Shown here: piece by piece, positions 24,858-33,346 of the stretch | How positions within the stretch are numbered: position 1 is the first letter of the stretch | Layout: each line of letters begins with the position of its first letter | Source of the DNA: Haloferax marinum | GTDB lineage: Archaea > Halobacteriota > Halobacteria > Halobacteriales > Haloferacaceae | Length of the DNA stretch: 64,000 nt | Assembly (NCBI RefSeq): GCF_009674625.1 | Contig: NZ_WKJQ01000001.1 | Location: forward strand, 806,001 to 870,000 | Direction of reading: 5' to 3' | Translations under genes and position numbers: made by a program | The notes under the pieces: generated by a model | The model's input: the letters and a program-made list of their open reading frames with translations, nothing else | The model's database searches: none | Told to the model about the DNA's origin: nothing

Positions 24858-26240
24858 TCAGAGGGGCCGGAGTCGATTGAGCGTCCCGGCCGTTCCAGTG
24901 ACTCCTCTGTTTCCGCTCGTACAGACGTAGAGTTCGCCGGCCGGGTCGCGACCGAACGCGAGCACGTTCTTTCCACCGCCATCGAGGTCGGTGATGGGAA
25001 TCTCGGCGATGTCCCACGGTTTCGACGCCTGTGGACGGGCGGCGAACAGTCGCTCTTGTGACTGCCAATCGGCGAAGACGTACGCGCCCGACAGCGCCGG
25101 AATCTCGTCACCACGGTAGACGTAGCCACCGATGATGGCGACACCCGATGGCCCCCTCGCGGCGTGCGGATATTCGAGAACCGGGTCGACGAGTGGTTCG
25201 CCGTCCGGTGTCTCTGTCGGGCAGGTGGACGCCCGGAAGCAGTGTGCGCCTTCGCGAACGTTCCATCCGTAGTTACCGCCCGCTTCGACGACGTTCACTT
25301 CTTCCCACTGTGCCTGTCCGACGTCTGCGACGTAGAGGTCGTCGCCGTCGAACGAGAGTCGCCACGGGTTCCGCAGTCCCCACGCGTACTGTTCGTCGAG
25401 TCCCGCACGGCCCACGAGTGGGTTGTCGTCGGGGATACCGTACGGTTTGTCCTCGTCGCCGGTGACGCCGCCCTCACTATCGACGTCTATTCGGAGGACG
25501 CTTCCGAGGAGGTTCGACTGCACGTCCTGTCCGTTGCCGCCGTCGAGGGCGTCGTACCAGTCGTCGACGTGGCCGCGACCCTCGTCGTTGGCCCCGCCAC
25601 CGTCACCAACAGCGACGTAGAGGTAGCCGTCGGGACCGAACGCGAGTGCCCCGGCGTTGTGGTTCGACTGTGGTTGCGGGATTTCCAAGAGCGTCCGCTC
25701 GGAGTCGCCCGAGACAGTCGTCGCCTCGGGGTCTACCGTCAGTTCACTCAGGACGAACGTGTGACTGAAGTTCGACGGCGTTCCCGAGCGACTCGGGGCA
25801 CTGTACCGGAGGAACAGTCGTCCGTTGTCGGCGAACGCCGGGTGGAAGGCGACGCCGAGTAACCCGCGCTCGTCGTACCCGCCCACGTCGACGACTCGGT
25901 CGCCGAGGTCGAGATACGGGTCCGTCCTGAGTCCCGTCTCGTCGTGGAGCCAGACGCGACCGGGTTGGTCGACCACGAACCGCCGGTCGCCATCGAACGC
26001 CTCGGGGATGGCGACGTCGACAGGTGAGGTGAAGCCACTGGCCAGCGTCTCGTACCGGAGTTCGAGGTCGGAGAGGTCACCCCCGGTGTCGGAAGTCGCC
26101 ACATCGTCTGTCGTCGTCGCTGCGTCAGTGGGAGTCGTCTCGTCGGTGCCGCCACCACCCGGAAACCCCATACACCCAGCGAGGCCACCGAGGAAGACAC
26201 CACCTGCCGTCGCGAGGAAGGCGCGTCGGGAACCGTTCAT
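24858..26240 (-). CDS. PQQ-dependent soluble glucose dehydrogenase-like Tat lipoprotein
   Basis: The 460-residue protein begins with a twin-arginine lipoprotein signal (SRRAFLATAGG then LAGC). A Thr/Asp-rich linker follows, then a six-bladed propeller of the soluble glucose/sorbosone dehydrogenase family: RFVVDQPGRVWL, ERGLLGVAFHPAFADNG, NHNAGALAFGPDGYLYVAVGDGG, YAWGLRNPWRLSFD and VADVGQAQWEEVN. His in the NHNAGALAF stretch is the usual catalytic base. It should oxidise sugars at the cell surface if PQQ is available. The frame is open upstream through a repeat array, but the Tat signal fixes the start at 26240. Confidence 0.9.
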   Translation of the reverse strand: MNGSRRAFLATAGGVFLGGLAGCMGFPGGGGTDETTPTDAATTTDDVATSDTGGDLSDLELRYETLASGFTSPVDVAIPEAFDGDRRFVVDQPGRVWLHDETGLRTDPYLDLGDRVVDVGGYDERGLLGVAFHPAFADNGRLFLRYSAPSRSGTPSNFSHTFVLSELTVDPEATTVSGDSERTLLEIPQPQSNHNAGALAFGPDGYLYVAVGDGGGANDEGRGHVDDWYDALDGGNGQDVQSNLLGSVLRIDVDSEGGVTGDEDKPYGIPDDNPLVGRAGLDEQYAWGLRNPWRLSFDGDDLYVADVGQAQWEEVNVVEAGGNYGWNVREGAHCFRASTCPTETPDGEPLVDPVLEYPHAARGPSGVAIIGGYVYRGDEIPALSGAYVFADWQSQERLFAARPQASKPWDIAEIPITDLDGGGKNVLAFGRDPAGELYVCTSGNRGVTGTAGTLNRLRPL

Positions 26241-26311
26241 GTCAACTGAGAGGGTTCCCGCAGGAGTAAGGCTTCCTCTGGATGGTGGCGTCCATCCTGG
26301 GTCGAACGTCG

Positions 26312-26413
26312 CGCCGGTTCTGAATCCTCGCCGGTTCTGAATCCCCACCAGTTCCAAATCCACGCCGGTTCCGAACCCACGCCGGTTCCGAACCCACGCC
26401 GATTTCGAATCCC
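26312..26413 (+). repeat. Six tandem 17-bp repeats, each with a GGTTC-N-GAACC-like dyad
   Basis: Six units start at 26312, 26329, 26346, 26363, 26380 and 26397, with consensus CGCCGGTTCYGAAYCCM. Units four and five are identical. Each holds an 11-base dyad, perfect in units four and five (GGTTC-C-GAACC) and close in the others. The array fills the space between the divergent sugar dehydrogenase and ABC transporter starts and ends about 30 bases before the ATG at 26444. It looks like a set of operator sites for a dimeric regulator, though simple slippage could also explain it. Confidence 0.9.
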
Positions 26414-26419
26414 TTACCA

Positions 26420-26437
26420 CCCGACCGGTTCGTCGGG
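26420..26437 (+). promoter_or_regulatory. Inverted repeat just before the ABC ATPase start
   Basis: CCCGAC-CGGTTC-GTCGGG is a perfect six-base inverted repeat with a six-base loop, ending six bases before the ATG at 26444. Its loop repeats the CGGTTC core of the 17-bp units. It could be an operator or, if transcribed, a hairpin at the start codon. Confidence 0.5.
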
Positions 26438-26443
26438 TACCAC

Positions 26444-27385
26444 ATGAACGAGGTACTCGTCGCTGACGGCCTCAGGAAGTCTTACGGCGACGTGGAGGCG
26501 CTCTCGGGCGTCTCCCTGTCCGTCGCCGAAGGAGAGGTCTTCGGTCTCATCGGCCCGAACGGCGCGGGGAAGACGACGCTCATTCGAACGCTCACGGGAA
26601 CGACGACGCCCGATGGCGGGTCGGCGTCCGTTCTCGATGGGCACCCGACAGACGTCGACCGACAGCGACTCGGTCTCCTCCCACAAGATTTCCGACCGGC
26701 AGGGCGACTGACTGCTCGCGAACTCGTCGCCTACTACGCGGGCCTCTACGACGACGCTCGTGACCCAGACGACGTGCTCGACGACGTCGGACTCGCCGAC
26801 GCGTCGGAGACGTGGTACGAGAACCTCTCGGGCGGGCAACAGCGCCGTGCCTGTATCGCGCTGACACTCGTGAACGACCCGGACGTACTGTTTCTGGACG
26901 AACCGACGACCGGAATCGACCCCGCTGGTCGACGTGCACTCTGGTCGCTCATCGACGACCTGGCCGACCGTGGGACGACGGTCTTTCTGACGAGTCACTC
27001 GATGGAGGAAGTCGAGCGACTCGCGGACCGCGTCGGCTTGCTCAACGAAGGGCGACTCGTCACGGTTGGCCGCCCAGCCCAACTCGTCTCCGAACACGGC
27101 GGCGAGAGCAGACTCGTCGTCAGAACCGACGGTGACGTCGACCTCGAGTCGCTCGCGCTTCCTGCCTCGCTCTCGGGCGAGGTGACGGACGACGGCATCG
27201 TCGTCTACGGCGTCGGCCCGCGACAGATTAGTGCGGCAGTCGACGCCTTCGACGACGCGGGTGTCGTCTACGAGTCGCTCGTCTGGAAGCAACCCGGTCT
27301 CGAAGAAGTGTATCTCTCGTTGACCGGCGAGCAGTTCGAAGGTGCGCGTCCCGCCGCGGCCGCGGCGATTGGAGGTGACCGATGA
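26444..27385 (+). CDS. ABC transporter ATP-binding protein (ABC-2 type)
   Basis: The 313-residue protein has Walker A GPNGAGKTTL (36-45), signature LSGGQQRR near 128, Walker B VLFLDEPTTGID near 149 and the switch His in TSHSME near 185. A C-terminal extension of about 90 residues (LVVRTDGDVDLESL onward) is typical of ATPases that work with ABC-2 permeases in drug, polysaccharide or nodulation-type export. The permease follows with a four-base ATGA overlap. Six 17-bp repeats lie directly upstream. The cargo is unknown. Confidence 0.93.
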   Translation: MNEVLVADGLRKSYGDVEALSGVSLSVAEGEVFGLIGPNGAGKTTLIRTLTGTTTPDGGSASVLDGHPTDVDRQRLGLLPQDFRPAGRLTARELVAYYAGLYDDARDPDDVLDDVGLADASETWYENLSGGQQRRACIALTLVNDPDVLFLDEPTTGIDPAGRRALWSLIDDLADRGTTVFLTSHSMEEVERLADRVGLLNEGRLVTVGRPAQLVSEHGGESRLVVRTDGDVDLESLALPASLSGEVTDDGIVVYGVGPRQISAAVDAFDDAGVVYESLVWKQPGLEEVYLSLTGEQFEGARPAAAAAIGGDR

Positions 27386-28137
27386 GCGGTCTCGAACGCG
27401 TTCGGTCGGAGTTCGTCGCCTCGTGGCACTCGTTCCTCCGCCGGCGGACGGCCGTCTTCTTCACGTTCTTCTTCCCGGCTATCATCGTCGTCATCTTCGG
27501 CGCACTGGTGCAGACCCAACCGACGGGCGGCGGTCTCTTCGCCGAACCGAAGGAGTACTACATCGCCGGCTACCTCGCCGTCGTCGTACTCTTTACGCCA
27601 CTGTCGCGGGTCGGAAGCACCATCGCTCGCCACCGCGAAGGCAACCGCTTCGAGAAGTTGGCGACGACGCCACTGACGCGAAGTGAGTGGTTGTTGGCCC
27701 ACTCGCTCGTCAACGTCGTCATCATCGGCCTCGCGGCGCTGTTGCTCCTCGGCCTCTCTATCCTCGTGACGGGGGCGTCGATTCCGCTGTCGGCGGCGAC
27801 GCTGGCACTCGTTCCGTTCATCGCACTCGGGGTGACGCTCTTCTGTGGCCTCGGCGCAATCATCGGGAGCGTCGCCGGGTCACAAGACGGGGTCATCGCC
27901 GCGAGCAACGCCATCGCGCTCCCCCTGTTGTTCCTCTCGGAGACGTTCGTGACGCCCGACTTGCTCCCAGCGTGGTTCCAACCGGCGCTGAACCTCTCGC
28001 CGCTGACGTTCTTCGCCCGTGGAGTCCGTGCACTCACGTACTCTGGCGAAGCGTGGGCACTCAACCTCGCGGTTCTCGCTCTCCTCGCCGTCGCGTTCTT
28101 CGTCGCCGGGACGGTCGCGATTCCACAGACAGACTGA
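27382..28137 (+). CDS. ABC-2 type transporter permease
   Basis: The 251-residue protein has six likely transmembrane segments (about 28-48, 58-76, 103-125, 135-160, 165-188 and 225-247). LSETFVTPDLLPAWFQ near 190 and LSPLTFFARGVRAL are characteristic of the ABC-2/DrrB permease family. It overlaps the ATPase gene by four bases and is translationally coupled. Together they form an exporter or lipid/drug-transport complex of two ATPases and two permeases. A 27-bp tandem repeat begins at the stop codon. Confidence 0.9.
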   Translation: MSGLERVRSEFVASWHSFLRRRTAVFFTFFFPAIIVVIFGALVQTQPTGGGLFAEPKEYYIAGYLAVVVLFTPLSRVGSTIARHREGNRFEKLATTPLTRSEWLLAHSLVNVVIIGLAALLLLGLSILVTGASIPLSAATLALVPFIALGVTLFCGLGAIIGSVAGSQDGVIAASNAIALPLLFLSETFVTPDLLPAWFQPALNLSPLTFFARGVRALTYSGEAWALNLAVLALLAVAFFVAGTVAIPQTD

Positions 28138-28191
28138 CACCGTTCGACCACGGAGGGAGTCAGTCACCGTTCGACCACAGAGCGAGTCGGT
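28138..28191 (+). repeat. 27-bp tandem repeat, two copies
   Basis: Units at 28138-28164 and 28165-28191 both read CACCGTTCGACCAC then RGAGSGAGTCRGT, with three differences. They begin directly after the TGA of the ABC permease gene (28135-28137). The inner TTCGACCA stretch is non-palindromic. This is the second tandem repeat that borders this transporter operon. Confidence 0.8.
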
Positions 28192-28266
28192 CGATGCCCG
28201 ACCGGGCGGGCGTCCTCGACACCCGTAAACTCAAGCCTTAACCCGCGCCCGGTCTCACGTGTTGGC

Positions 28267-28551
28267 ATGGTCGAAACTGAGACGTACACCATCGAAGGAC
28301 CGAACGGTGACTCCGAAGAACTCGAACTTCCTGCAGGTCTCGTCGACATCTTCGCGGAACAGGGCGAAGAGCCGACGGCAGTCGTCGCCGACATCGTCGT
28401 CCAAGCGTTCGCACAGCAGGCCCACGTCGTCGCACACCACAGCGAAGGCGAGGGTCCGTCTGACATCGCCGAAATCAACGAGAAGATGGAAGAACTGTTC
28501 GAAGACCGCTTCGGCATCGCGCTGTCGGACGCACTCGGCCACTCGCACTAA
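28267..28551 (+). CDS. Small acidic conserved-type protein of unknown function
   Basis: The 94-residue protein starts with a beta hairpin (TETYTIEGPNGDSEELELPAG), followed by two or three helices (GLVDIFAEQ, PTAVVADIVVQAFAQQAHVVAHH and NEKMEELFEDRFG) and a His-rich end. It has no transmembrane segment and no Cys. I do not recognise a named function. CCTTAACC at 28236-28242 is 27 bases before the ATG, so the gene is probably expressed as a leaderless monocistronic mRNA. Confidence 0.8.
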   Translation: MVETETYTIEGPNGDSEELELPAGLVDIFAEQGEEPTAVVADIVVQAFAQQAHVVAHHSEGEGPSDIAEINEKMEELFEDRFGIALSDALGHSH

Positions 28552-28701
28552 GCGGGTTTCGAAGCCAATCGCTTTTCGCTATATTTCACCCGAGAGCGAC
28601 TGCGTCGTCTGGAGGACAGGAGTCGTCAGGAAGACGCAACGTCGTCCAGAAAAGAACGAAAGAGGTAGCGGGGAGGCTCCGAGGGGAGAAAAATCCGAGA
28701 C

Positions 28702-29499
28702 TTAGATGAACGCCAGCGGAACCATGATAGCGAACCCAGCGGCGAGGCCCGCGAACAGTTCCACCTTCCCACCCCGCGGGAGTCGTTCACCGAGTTCGAG
28801 TGCCTCGGGGATGAACTCCGTGAGGACGAGGAACACCATCGCCCCCGCGGCGAATCCGAACCCGAACGGGAGGAACTCACGGGCGACGCGCACGAAGTAG
28901 AACGCGATGACCGCCCCAATCGGTTGCGGGAGGCTAGAGAAGATAGCCCACCAGACGAGTTTCCAGTTCGGGACGTCCATCGACCGAAGCGGGATGGAGA
29001 TAGCGAGCCCCTCCGGGATGTTGTGAATCGATATCGCGATGGTCATGAACACCGCGAGCAGCGGCACGGTGAAGCCGAGCATCTCCACACCACCTTCTAG
29101 TCCGAGGTCGGCGAACGAGACGCCGACGGCGACGCCTTCGGGGAAACTGTGGACTGTGAGGATGCCGAGAATCAGCAGGAGCTTCTTGAAGTCGGCCTTC
29201 TCGTACTTCTTCGGGGTTACTTCCGTTCCCTCGATGACGTAGTGTGCGACGAGGACGAGGACGACACCGGCGAGCATGCCGAGTCCGAGTTGCAGTGGCG
29301 TCCCGTTGGCGAGTCCTTCGAAGATGAGACCGAACAGCGACGCAGAGACCATAATCCCGGAGGCGATACCCCAGAGCGCCACGTTCCAGCGGTCGCTCAC
29401 GTCGGAGACGAAGAAGAACGGCAGCGCACCGATTCCGGTGGCGATTGCCGTGATGAGCCCTGCGATAAAGACGAACACGAGGGCCGACAGTTGTTCCAT
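28702..29499 (-). CDS. ZIP family metal transporter
   Basis: The 265-residue protein has eight transmembrane helices. The metal-binding helices carry HSFPEGVAVG near 115 and HNIPEGLAISIP near 158, the HxxPEG pair that defines ZIP transporters of the ZupT/GufA group. These import Zn, Mn or Fe. A minus-strand CTTATC box at 29523-29528 lies 27 bases before the ATG, and a TTAGG-TGTG-CCGAA dyad sits further upstream (29551-29564), suggesting metal-dependent control. The exact metal is not predictable. Confidence 0.92.
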   Translation of the reverse strand: MEQLSALVFVFIAGLITAIATGIGALPFFFVSDVSDRWNVALWGIASGIMVSASLFGLIFEGLANGTPLQLGLGMLAGVVLVLVAHYVIEGTEVTPKKYEKADFKKLLLILGILTVHSFPEGVAVGVSFADLGLEGGVEMLGFTVPLLAVFMTIAISIHNIPEGLAISIPLRSMDVPNWKLVWWAIFSSLPQPIGAVIAFYFVRVAREFLPFGFGFAAGAMVFLVLTEFIPEALELGERLPRGGKVELFAGLAAGFAIMVPLAFI

Positions 29500-29550
29500 A
29501 CCAACTGTAGCTGTTCGAGGCCGATAAGTATTATCATATTTTAGATAAGT

Positions 29551-29564
29551 TTCGGCACACCTAA
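29551..29564 (-). promoter_or_regulatory. Possible DtxR/IdeR-type metal operator before the ZIP gene
   Basis: On the minus strand this reads TTAGGTGTGCCGAA, one base short of a TTAGG-N4-CCTAA dyad. DtxR-family repressors (IdeR, SirR/Idr) bind TTAGG/CCTAA-type dyads. It lies about 52-65 bases before the ZIP start and 23 bases upstream of its TATA box. Only one site is seen. Confidence 0.35.
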
Positions 29565-29769
29565 ACTCGTGGAGTCGGTAATTCAGTAATTTCGGGTTTC
29601 ACACCGCCGAAAAATCGTCTCTGGAAATACCCTATAAAATCTGCCATTTGGGGCATCTCCGACTGGTGAACTGGTGGTTTCACCACCGGACGAGTGGCCC
29701 TCAGTGAGGACTGAAGGAGATGGCCGAAAGAGATGGTCGATGGGCAGGCCGATAGGCAGGCCGACGTGG

Positions 29770-30522
29770 TCAGTCGTCGGCCGGGGACGCACCCTCGGGC
29801 ACGTCGCTATCACTGCCCATCGGGGAGACTGGCGACGCCGCGACCGAACGGGCCGAACCCATCCAGCGTTCGACGTTGGCAGAGACGTAGTCGCGGGCAC
29901 CGAACGCGACTGCGCCACCGACACCGATTGCGAGTGCGGCGGCGATACCCCACGCGAAGGCCTGGGCGATGGTGAACAGAATCTCCACGTCGATACCCAT
30001 CGTGCTCAGTCCGATGACGACGGCGGTGAAGTAGAGGAACATCCGGGTGCCCACGGCGAAGATGCTCGTGTACGGCGTTTCGGTTGCGGCACGAGTTCGG
30101 CCGATGGCGTCACCGATGAAGTCGGCGACGACGAACCCGAGGACGATGACGAGCAGACCGGCAACGAACGCCGGTGCGTAGGAAGCGGCCGTCGAAATCC
30201 ACTCGGAGAACAGGTCTACCGCGAGGACATCTGCTGCGGCGAGGATACCGATGGCGTAGACGAACCACCGGCCGAGCGTTCCGAACGAGCGTGAGACGGC
30301 TGCTTCTGTCCCGCCGAGAATCTTCCCGATGGGGGTCGCGAGAACCGCTTTGTCGATTTCGACACGGTCTGCGACGCGGGTGATGACGCGACCAGCGAGT
30401 CGGCCGACGAACCACGCGACGAGGAGAACGAGAATCGCGCCTGCCAGTCGCGGTAAGAATGCGATGACAGAGTTCGTCAGTTCGGTGAGCGAATCTGTCA
30501 GTGTGATTTGTAACGGGTTCAT
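29770..30522 (-). CDS. MscS-like small-conductance channel protein (conserved TM-helix type)
   Basis: The 250-residue protein has four or five transmembrane helices. The pattern AILVLLVAWFVGRLAGRVITRV at the N-terminus and GLLVIVLGFVVADFIGDAIGR later are the paired repeats of the conserved TM-helix family related to mechanosensitive channels. The MscS beta and C-terminal domains are missing; the tail is a short acidic Ser/Asp stretch. It may form a small osmotic channel or be an accessory. A minus-strand ATTAACT (30551-30557) is the likely TATA box. Confidence 0.83.
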   Translation of the reverse strand: MNPLQITLTDSLTELTNSVIAFLPRLAGAILVLLVAWFVGRLAGRVITRVADRVEIDKAVLATPIGKILGGTEAAVSRSFGTLGRWFVYAIGILAAADVLAVDLFSEWISTAASYAPAFVAGLLVIVLGFVVADFIGDAIGRTRAATETPYTSIFAVGTRMFLYFTAVVIGLSTMGIDVEILFTIAQAFAWGIAAALAIGVGGAVAFGARDYVSANVERWMGSARSVAASPVSPMGSDSDVPEGASPADD

Positions 30523-30687
30523 TGCACTGTCAACCTAGCGTCCTGACGGGTTAGTTAATGAGCCTATCATTGTGAATAAAATCGTCAGATAAACAGTACG
30601 CTCAGTGTTCATCGACAATCAGCAAATTAGGCGAGTTTGGGAGTCACAACTCGATGTGGTTCTGTGAGTTGGGACCTACCGATTGGA

Positions 30688-30719
30688 GAGACAGTCTATC
30701 GTTCGGTGACGACTGTCTC
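30688..30719. repeat. Nine-base inverted repeat
   Basis: GAGACAGTC (30688-30696) and GACTGTCTC (30711-30719) are perfect complements around a 14-base loop. It lies 45-76 bases past the stop of the small membrane protein gene on the minus strand and may be its terminator hairpin or a protein-binding site. There is no T run after it on that strand. The rest of 30523-30763 shows no gene. Confidence 0.5.
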
Positions 30720-30763
30720 GGTTTAATCTGCACCTCACCACCAGGTTGGTTCAGATAGAGAGG

Positions 30764-31018
30764 CTACATCTCGGCACGTCGACTCTCCTCCGTCTCTGCA
30801 TCCGCGAGTCGTTCGAGGTTGGTCGCAATCTGTTCCATGGCGACGACGAGTCGGGCGGCGTACCACAGAACGACGACGCACCCAACCAGGAGCACCCACA
30901 GGAGTATCTGCTGGGCGATGAGGAGTGCATACACCAGAGTCACCACCAGAAAGAGGGCGATAGCGATTCTCACACCAATCGACTCATGAATCGGTGCTTC
31001 GGTTGGAGGGGACGACAT
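30764..31018 (-). CDS. Small two-helix membrane protein
   Basis: The 84-residue protein has two adjoining hydrophobic segments at about 13-33 and 35-55, linked by a short turn, and a polar C-terminal helix (RLVVAMEQIATNLERLADAE). I recognise no family. The ATG at 31018 overlaps a small dyad, TACCCC...GGGGTA, that runs across the start. Such proteins are common in haloarchaea as hypothetical genes. Confidence 0.65.
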   Translation of the reverse strand: MSSPPTEAPIHESIGVRIAIALFLVVTLVYALLIAQQILLWVLLVGCVVVLWYAARLVVAMEQIATNLERLADAETEESRRAEM

Positions 31019-31195
31019 ACCCCACTATTTCCGGGGTAAATCTATAGGCGTTTGGGGACGAACAGAACGCGCTCGTCAGAGACCAAGAACAGATACGTAC
31101 ACGCGCGTGACGACGAATATAACGGCGAATCATCCTGATTAATTGCACTACTGTAGCGTGCCACCAAAGGCCGTGAGACGGGCCACACCCCCGAA

Positions 31196-31200
31196 TTTAT
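31196..31200 (+). promoter_or_regulatory. TATA box of acd
   Basis: TTTAT at 31196-31200 within CCCGAATTTATCAG lies 27 bases before the ATG at 31227. This is the standard spacing for a leaderless haloarchaeal mRNA and argues against the longer open frame that starts at 31143. Confidence 0.7.
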
Positions 31201-31226
31201 CAGTCGTGTCTGGGTATCCAAAGGTG

Positions 31227-33320
31227 ATGGGAGAGTTATCTGAACTGTTCGCGCCGAACCGAATCGCAGTGGTCGGCGCGACCGAGCGCGACGGGGCCAT
31301 CGGCCGGGCTATCATGGACAACCTCATTGCGGATTACGACGGTGAGGTCGTCCCGGTCAACCCCAAGTACGACGAACTATTCGGCCTGGAGTGCTACGGT
31401 GACGTCGGCGAGACAGACGCCGACCTCGCAGTCATCGTCGTCCCTCCGAAAGTGGTTCTTCCCGCGATGAAGTCCGCCGGAGAGGCAGGCATCGAGAACG
31501 CAGTGGTCATCACGGCCGGTTTCGGCGAGACGGGCAGCGAGGGTGCCGCCCGCGAGCAGGAACTCCGTGAAATCGCAGACGAGTACGGCATGAACGTCGT
31601 CGGCCCGAACAGTCTGGGCATCATGAACACCGACGTCGGTATGAACGCGACGTTCGGCCCGGACATGGCTCTCGAAGGGAACATGTCCTTCATGAGCCAG
31701 TCTGGGGCGTTCATCACGGCCGTCATCGACTGGGCCAACGACGAAGACATCGGCTTCAAGGACATCGTCTCGCTGGGGAACAAAGCGGTCCTCGACGAGG
31801 CAGACTTCATCGAGGCGTGGAACGACGACCCCGACACCGAAGTCATCATCGGCTACCTCGAAGGTATCAGCGCGGGCCGCGAGTTCATCGACTCCGCCCG
31901 TGAGGTGACGAAAGAGACGCCAATCGTCCTCGTAAAGTCCGGCAAGACCGACGCCGGTGCGCAGGCCGCATCCTCGCACACCGGGACGATTGCTGGGTCC
32001 GACGCCGCCTACGAGGCAGGTCTCGAACAGGCAGGCGTCCTCCGCGCAGAGTCCGTCCAGCACCTCTTCGACACCGCTCGCGTGGTGGGCGACCAACCGC
32101 TCCCCGAGAACAAAGACGTCGCCGTCATCACGAACGCCGGTGGCCCCGGTGTGATGACGACCGACGCCATCGGCGAATCGGACCTCGAGATGGCGAGTTT
32201 CACCGACCCGACGCTGGAGGAGTTCTCCGAGACGCTCCCACCAGAAGGGAACATCTACAACCCGGTCGACATCGTCGGTGACGCCGACAACGCGCGCTTC
32301 AAGAACGCTCTCGACGTTGCGCTCGCCGACCCGAACGTCGGCAGCGCCATCGTCCTCACGGCGCCGACGGCCGTCCTCGACTACAACCAACTCGCGCGAG
32401 ACACCGTCGAACTCCAGCAGAAACACGACAAACCAATCGCCGCCTGTTTCATGGGAGGCGAACGCGTCAACGCCGCGTCCGACCTGATGAAAGACGCCGG
32501 CATCCCGAACTACTTCGACCCCTCGCGTGCGGTCGACGGCCTCGAAGCACTCGCGAAGTACGCCGACATCCGCCAGCGCGAGTACGACGCACCGACCGAG
32601 TTCGACGTGGACCGCGAACGTGCCCGTGAGATTCTCGAAACCGTCAAAGAGCGCGACGAGACACGTCTCGGCGTCGAAGCGATGGAACTGCTCGACGCGT
32701 ACGGCATCGAGACGCCGAAAGGCGACATCGTCGACGACCCGGCCGACGCGCTCAGCGTCGCCGAAGAGATAGACGGCAACGTCGTCATGAAGATCGTCAG
32801 TCCGGACATCCTCCACAAGTCCGACATCGGCGGCGTCAAAGTCGGTGTCGAGAACGAAGACGTCTACGACGCCTACGAGGACCTCATCACCCGCGCGAAG
32901 AACTACCAACCAGACGCCAACATCCTCGGCGTCCAGGTCCAAGAGATGGTCAACCTCGACGACGGCGTCGAGACCATCGTCGGCATGAACCGCGACCCGC
33001 AGTTCGGACCGCTCATGATGTTCGGTCTCGGCGGTATCTTCGTCGAGATTCTCGAAGACACGACGTTCCGCGTGGCACCCGTCTCGCAGTCTGAGGCCGA
33101 CGAGATGACCAAAGAGATAGACGCCGCACCGATGCTCCGCGGCGCTCGTGGGAACGACCCCGTGGACACCGGCGGCATCGCAGAGACCATCCAGCGTCTC
33201 TCGCAACTCGTGACGGACTTCCCGGCCATCCTCGAACTCGACATCAACCCGCTCGTCGCACTGCCCGACGGCGTCAAGGCCGTGGACGTTCGCCTGACCG
33301 TCGACCCGGACGAACTTTAA
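31227..33320 (+). CDS. acd: Acetate-CoA ligase (ADP-forming), alpha-beta fusion
   Basis: The 697-residue protein joins the alpha part (about 1-455) and the ATP-grasp beta part (about 470-697) of ADP-forming acetyl-CoA synthetase. The CoA-binding Rossmann domain starts with IAVVGATERDG; His251 in SSHTGTIAGSD is the residue phosphorylated in catalysis. The enzyme converts acetyl-CoA, ADP and Pi to acetate, ATP and CoA, the route by which haloarchaea make ATP while forming acetate. The TATA spacing supports this start. A DRTGG-domain protein follows after 26 bases and is probably co-transcribed. Confidence 0.95.
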   Translation: MGELSELFAPNRIAVVGATERDGAIGRAIMDNLIADYDGEVVPVNPKYDELFGLECYGDVGETDADLAVIVVPPKVVLPAMKSAGEAGIENAVVITAGFGETGSEGAAREQELREIADEYGMNVVGPNSLGIMNTDVGMNATFGPDMALEGNMSFMSQSGAFITAVIDWANDEDIGFKDIVSLGNKAVLDEADFIEAWNDDPDTEVIIGYLEGISAGREFIDSAREVTKETPIVLVKSGKTDAGAQAASSHTGTIAGSDAAYEAGLEQAGVLRAESVQHLFDTARVVGDQPLPENKDVAVITNAGGPGVMTTDAIGESDLEMASFTDPTLEEFSETLPPEGNIYNPVDIVGDADNARFKNALDVALADPNVGSAIVLTAPTAVLDYNQLARDTVELQQKHDKPIAACFMGGERVNAASDLMKDAGIPNYFDPSRAVDGLEALAKYADIRQREYDAPTEFDVDRERAREILETVKERDETRLGVEAMELLDAYGIETPKGDIVDDPADALSVAEEIDGNVVMKIVSPDILHKSDIGGVKVGVENEDVYDAYEDLITRAKNYQPDANILGVQVQEMVNLDDGVETIVGMNRDPQFGPLMMFGLGGIFVEILEDTTFRVAPVSQSEADEMTKEIDAAPMLRGARGNDPVDTGGIAETIQRLSQLVTDFPAILELDINPLVALPDGVKAVDVRLTVDPDEL

Positions 33321-33346
33321 ACACCTCACCAACCAATCATCAAACA

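Noticed and set aside
21767..26413. CRISPR array considered for the tandem repeats
   Set aside because: The units are directly adjacent with no unique spacers, and no cas genes are in the window.
26241..26443. N-terminal extension of the sugar dehydrogenase through the 17-bp repeats
   Set aside because: The extension would put about 60 repetitive residues before a standard twin-arginine lipoprotein signal, which must be near the N-terminus.
26444..28137. Toxin or defence cassette considered for the ABC pair with flanking repeats
   Set aside because: Both proteins fit ordinary ABC-2 export, and no toxin, immunity or nuclease gene is attached.
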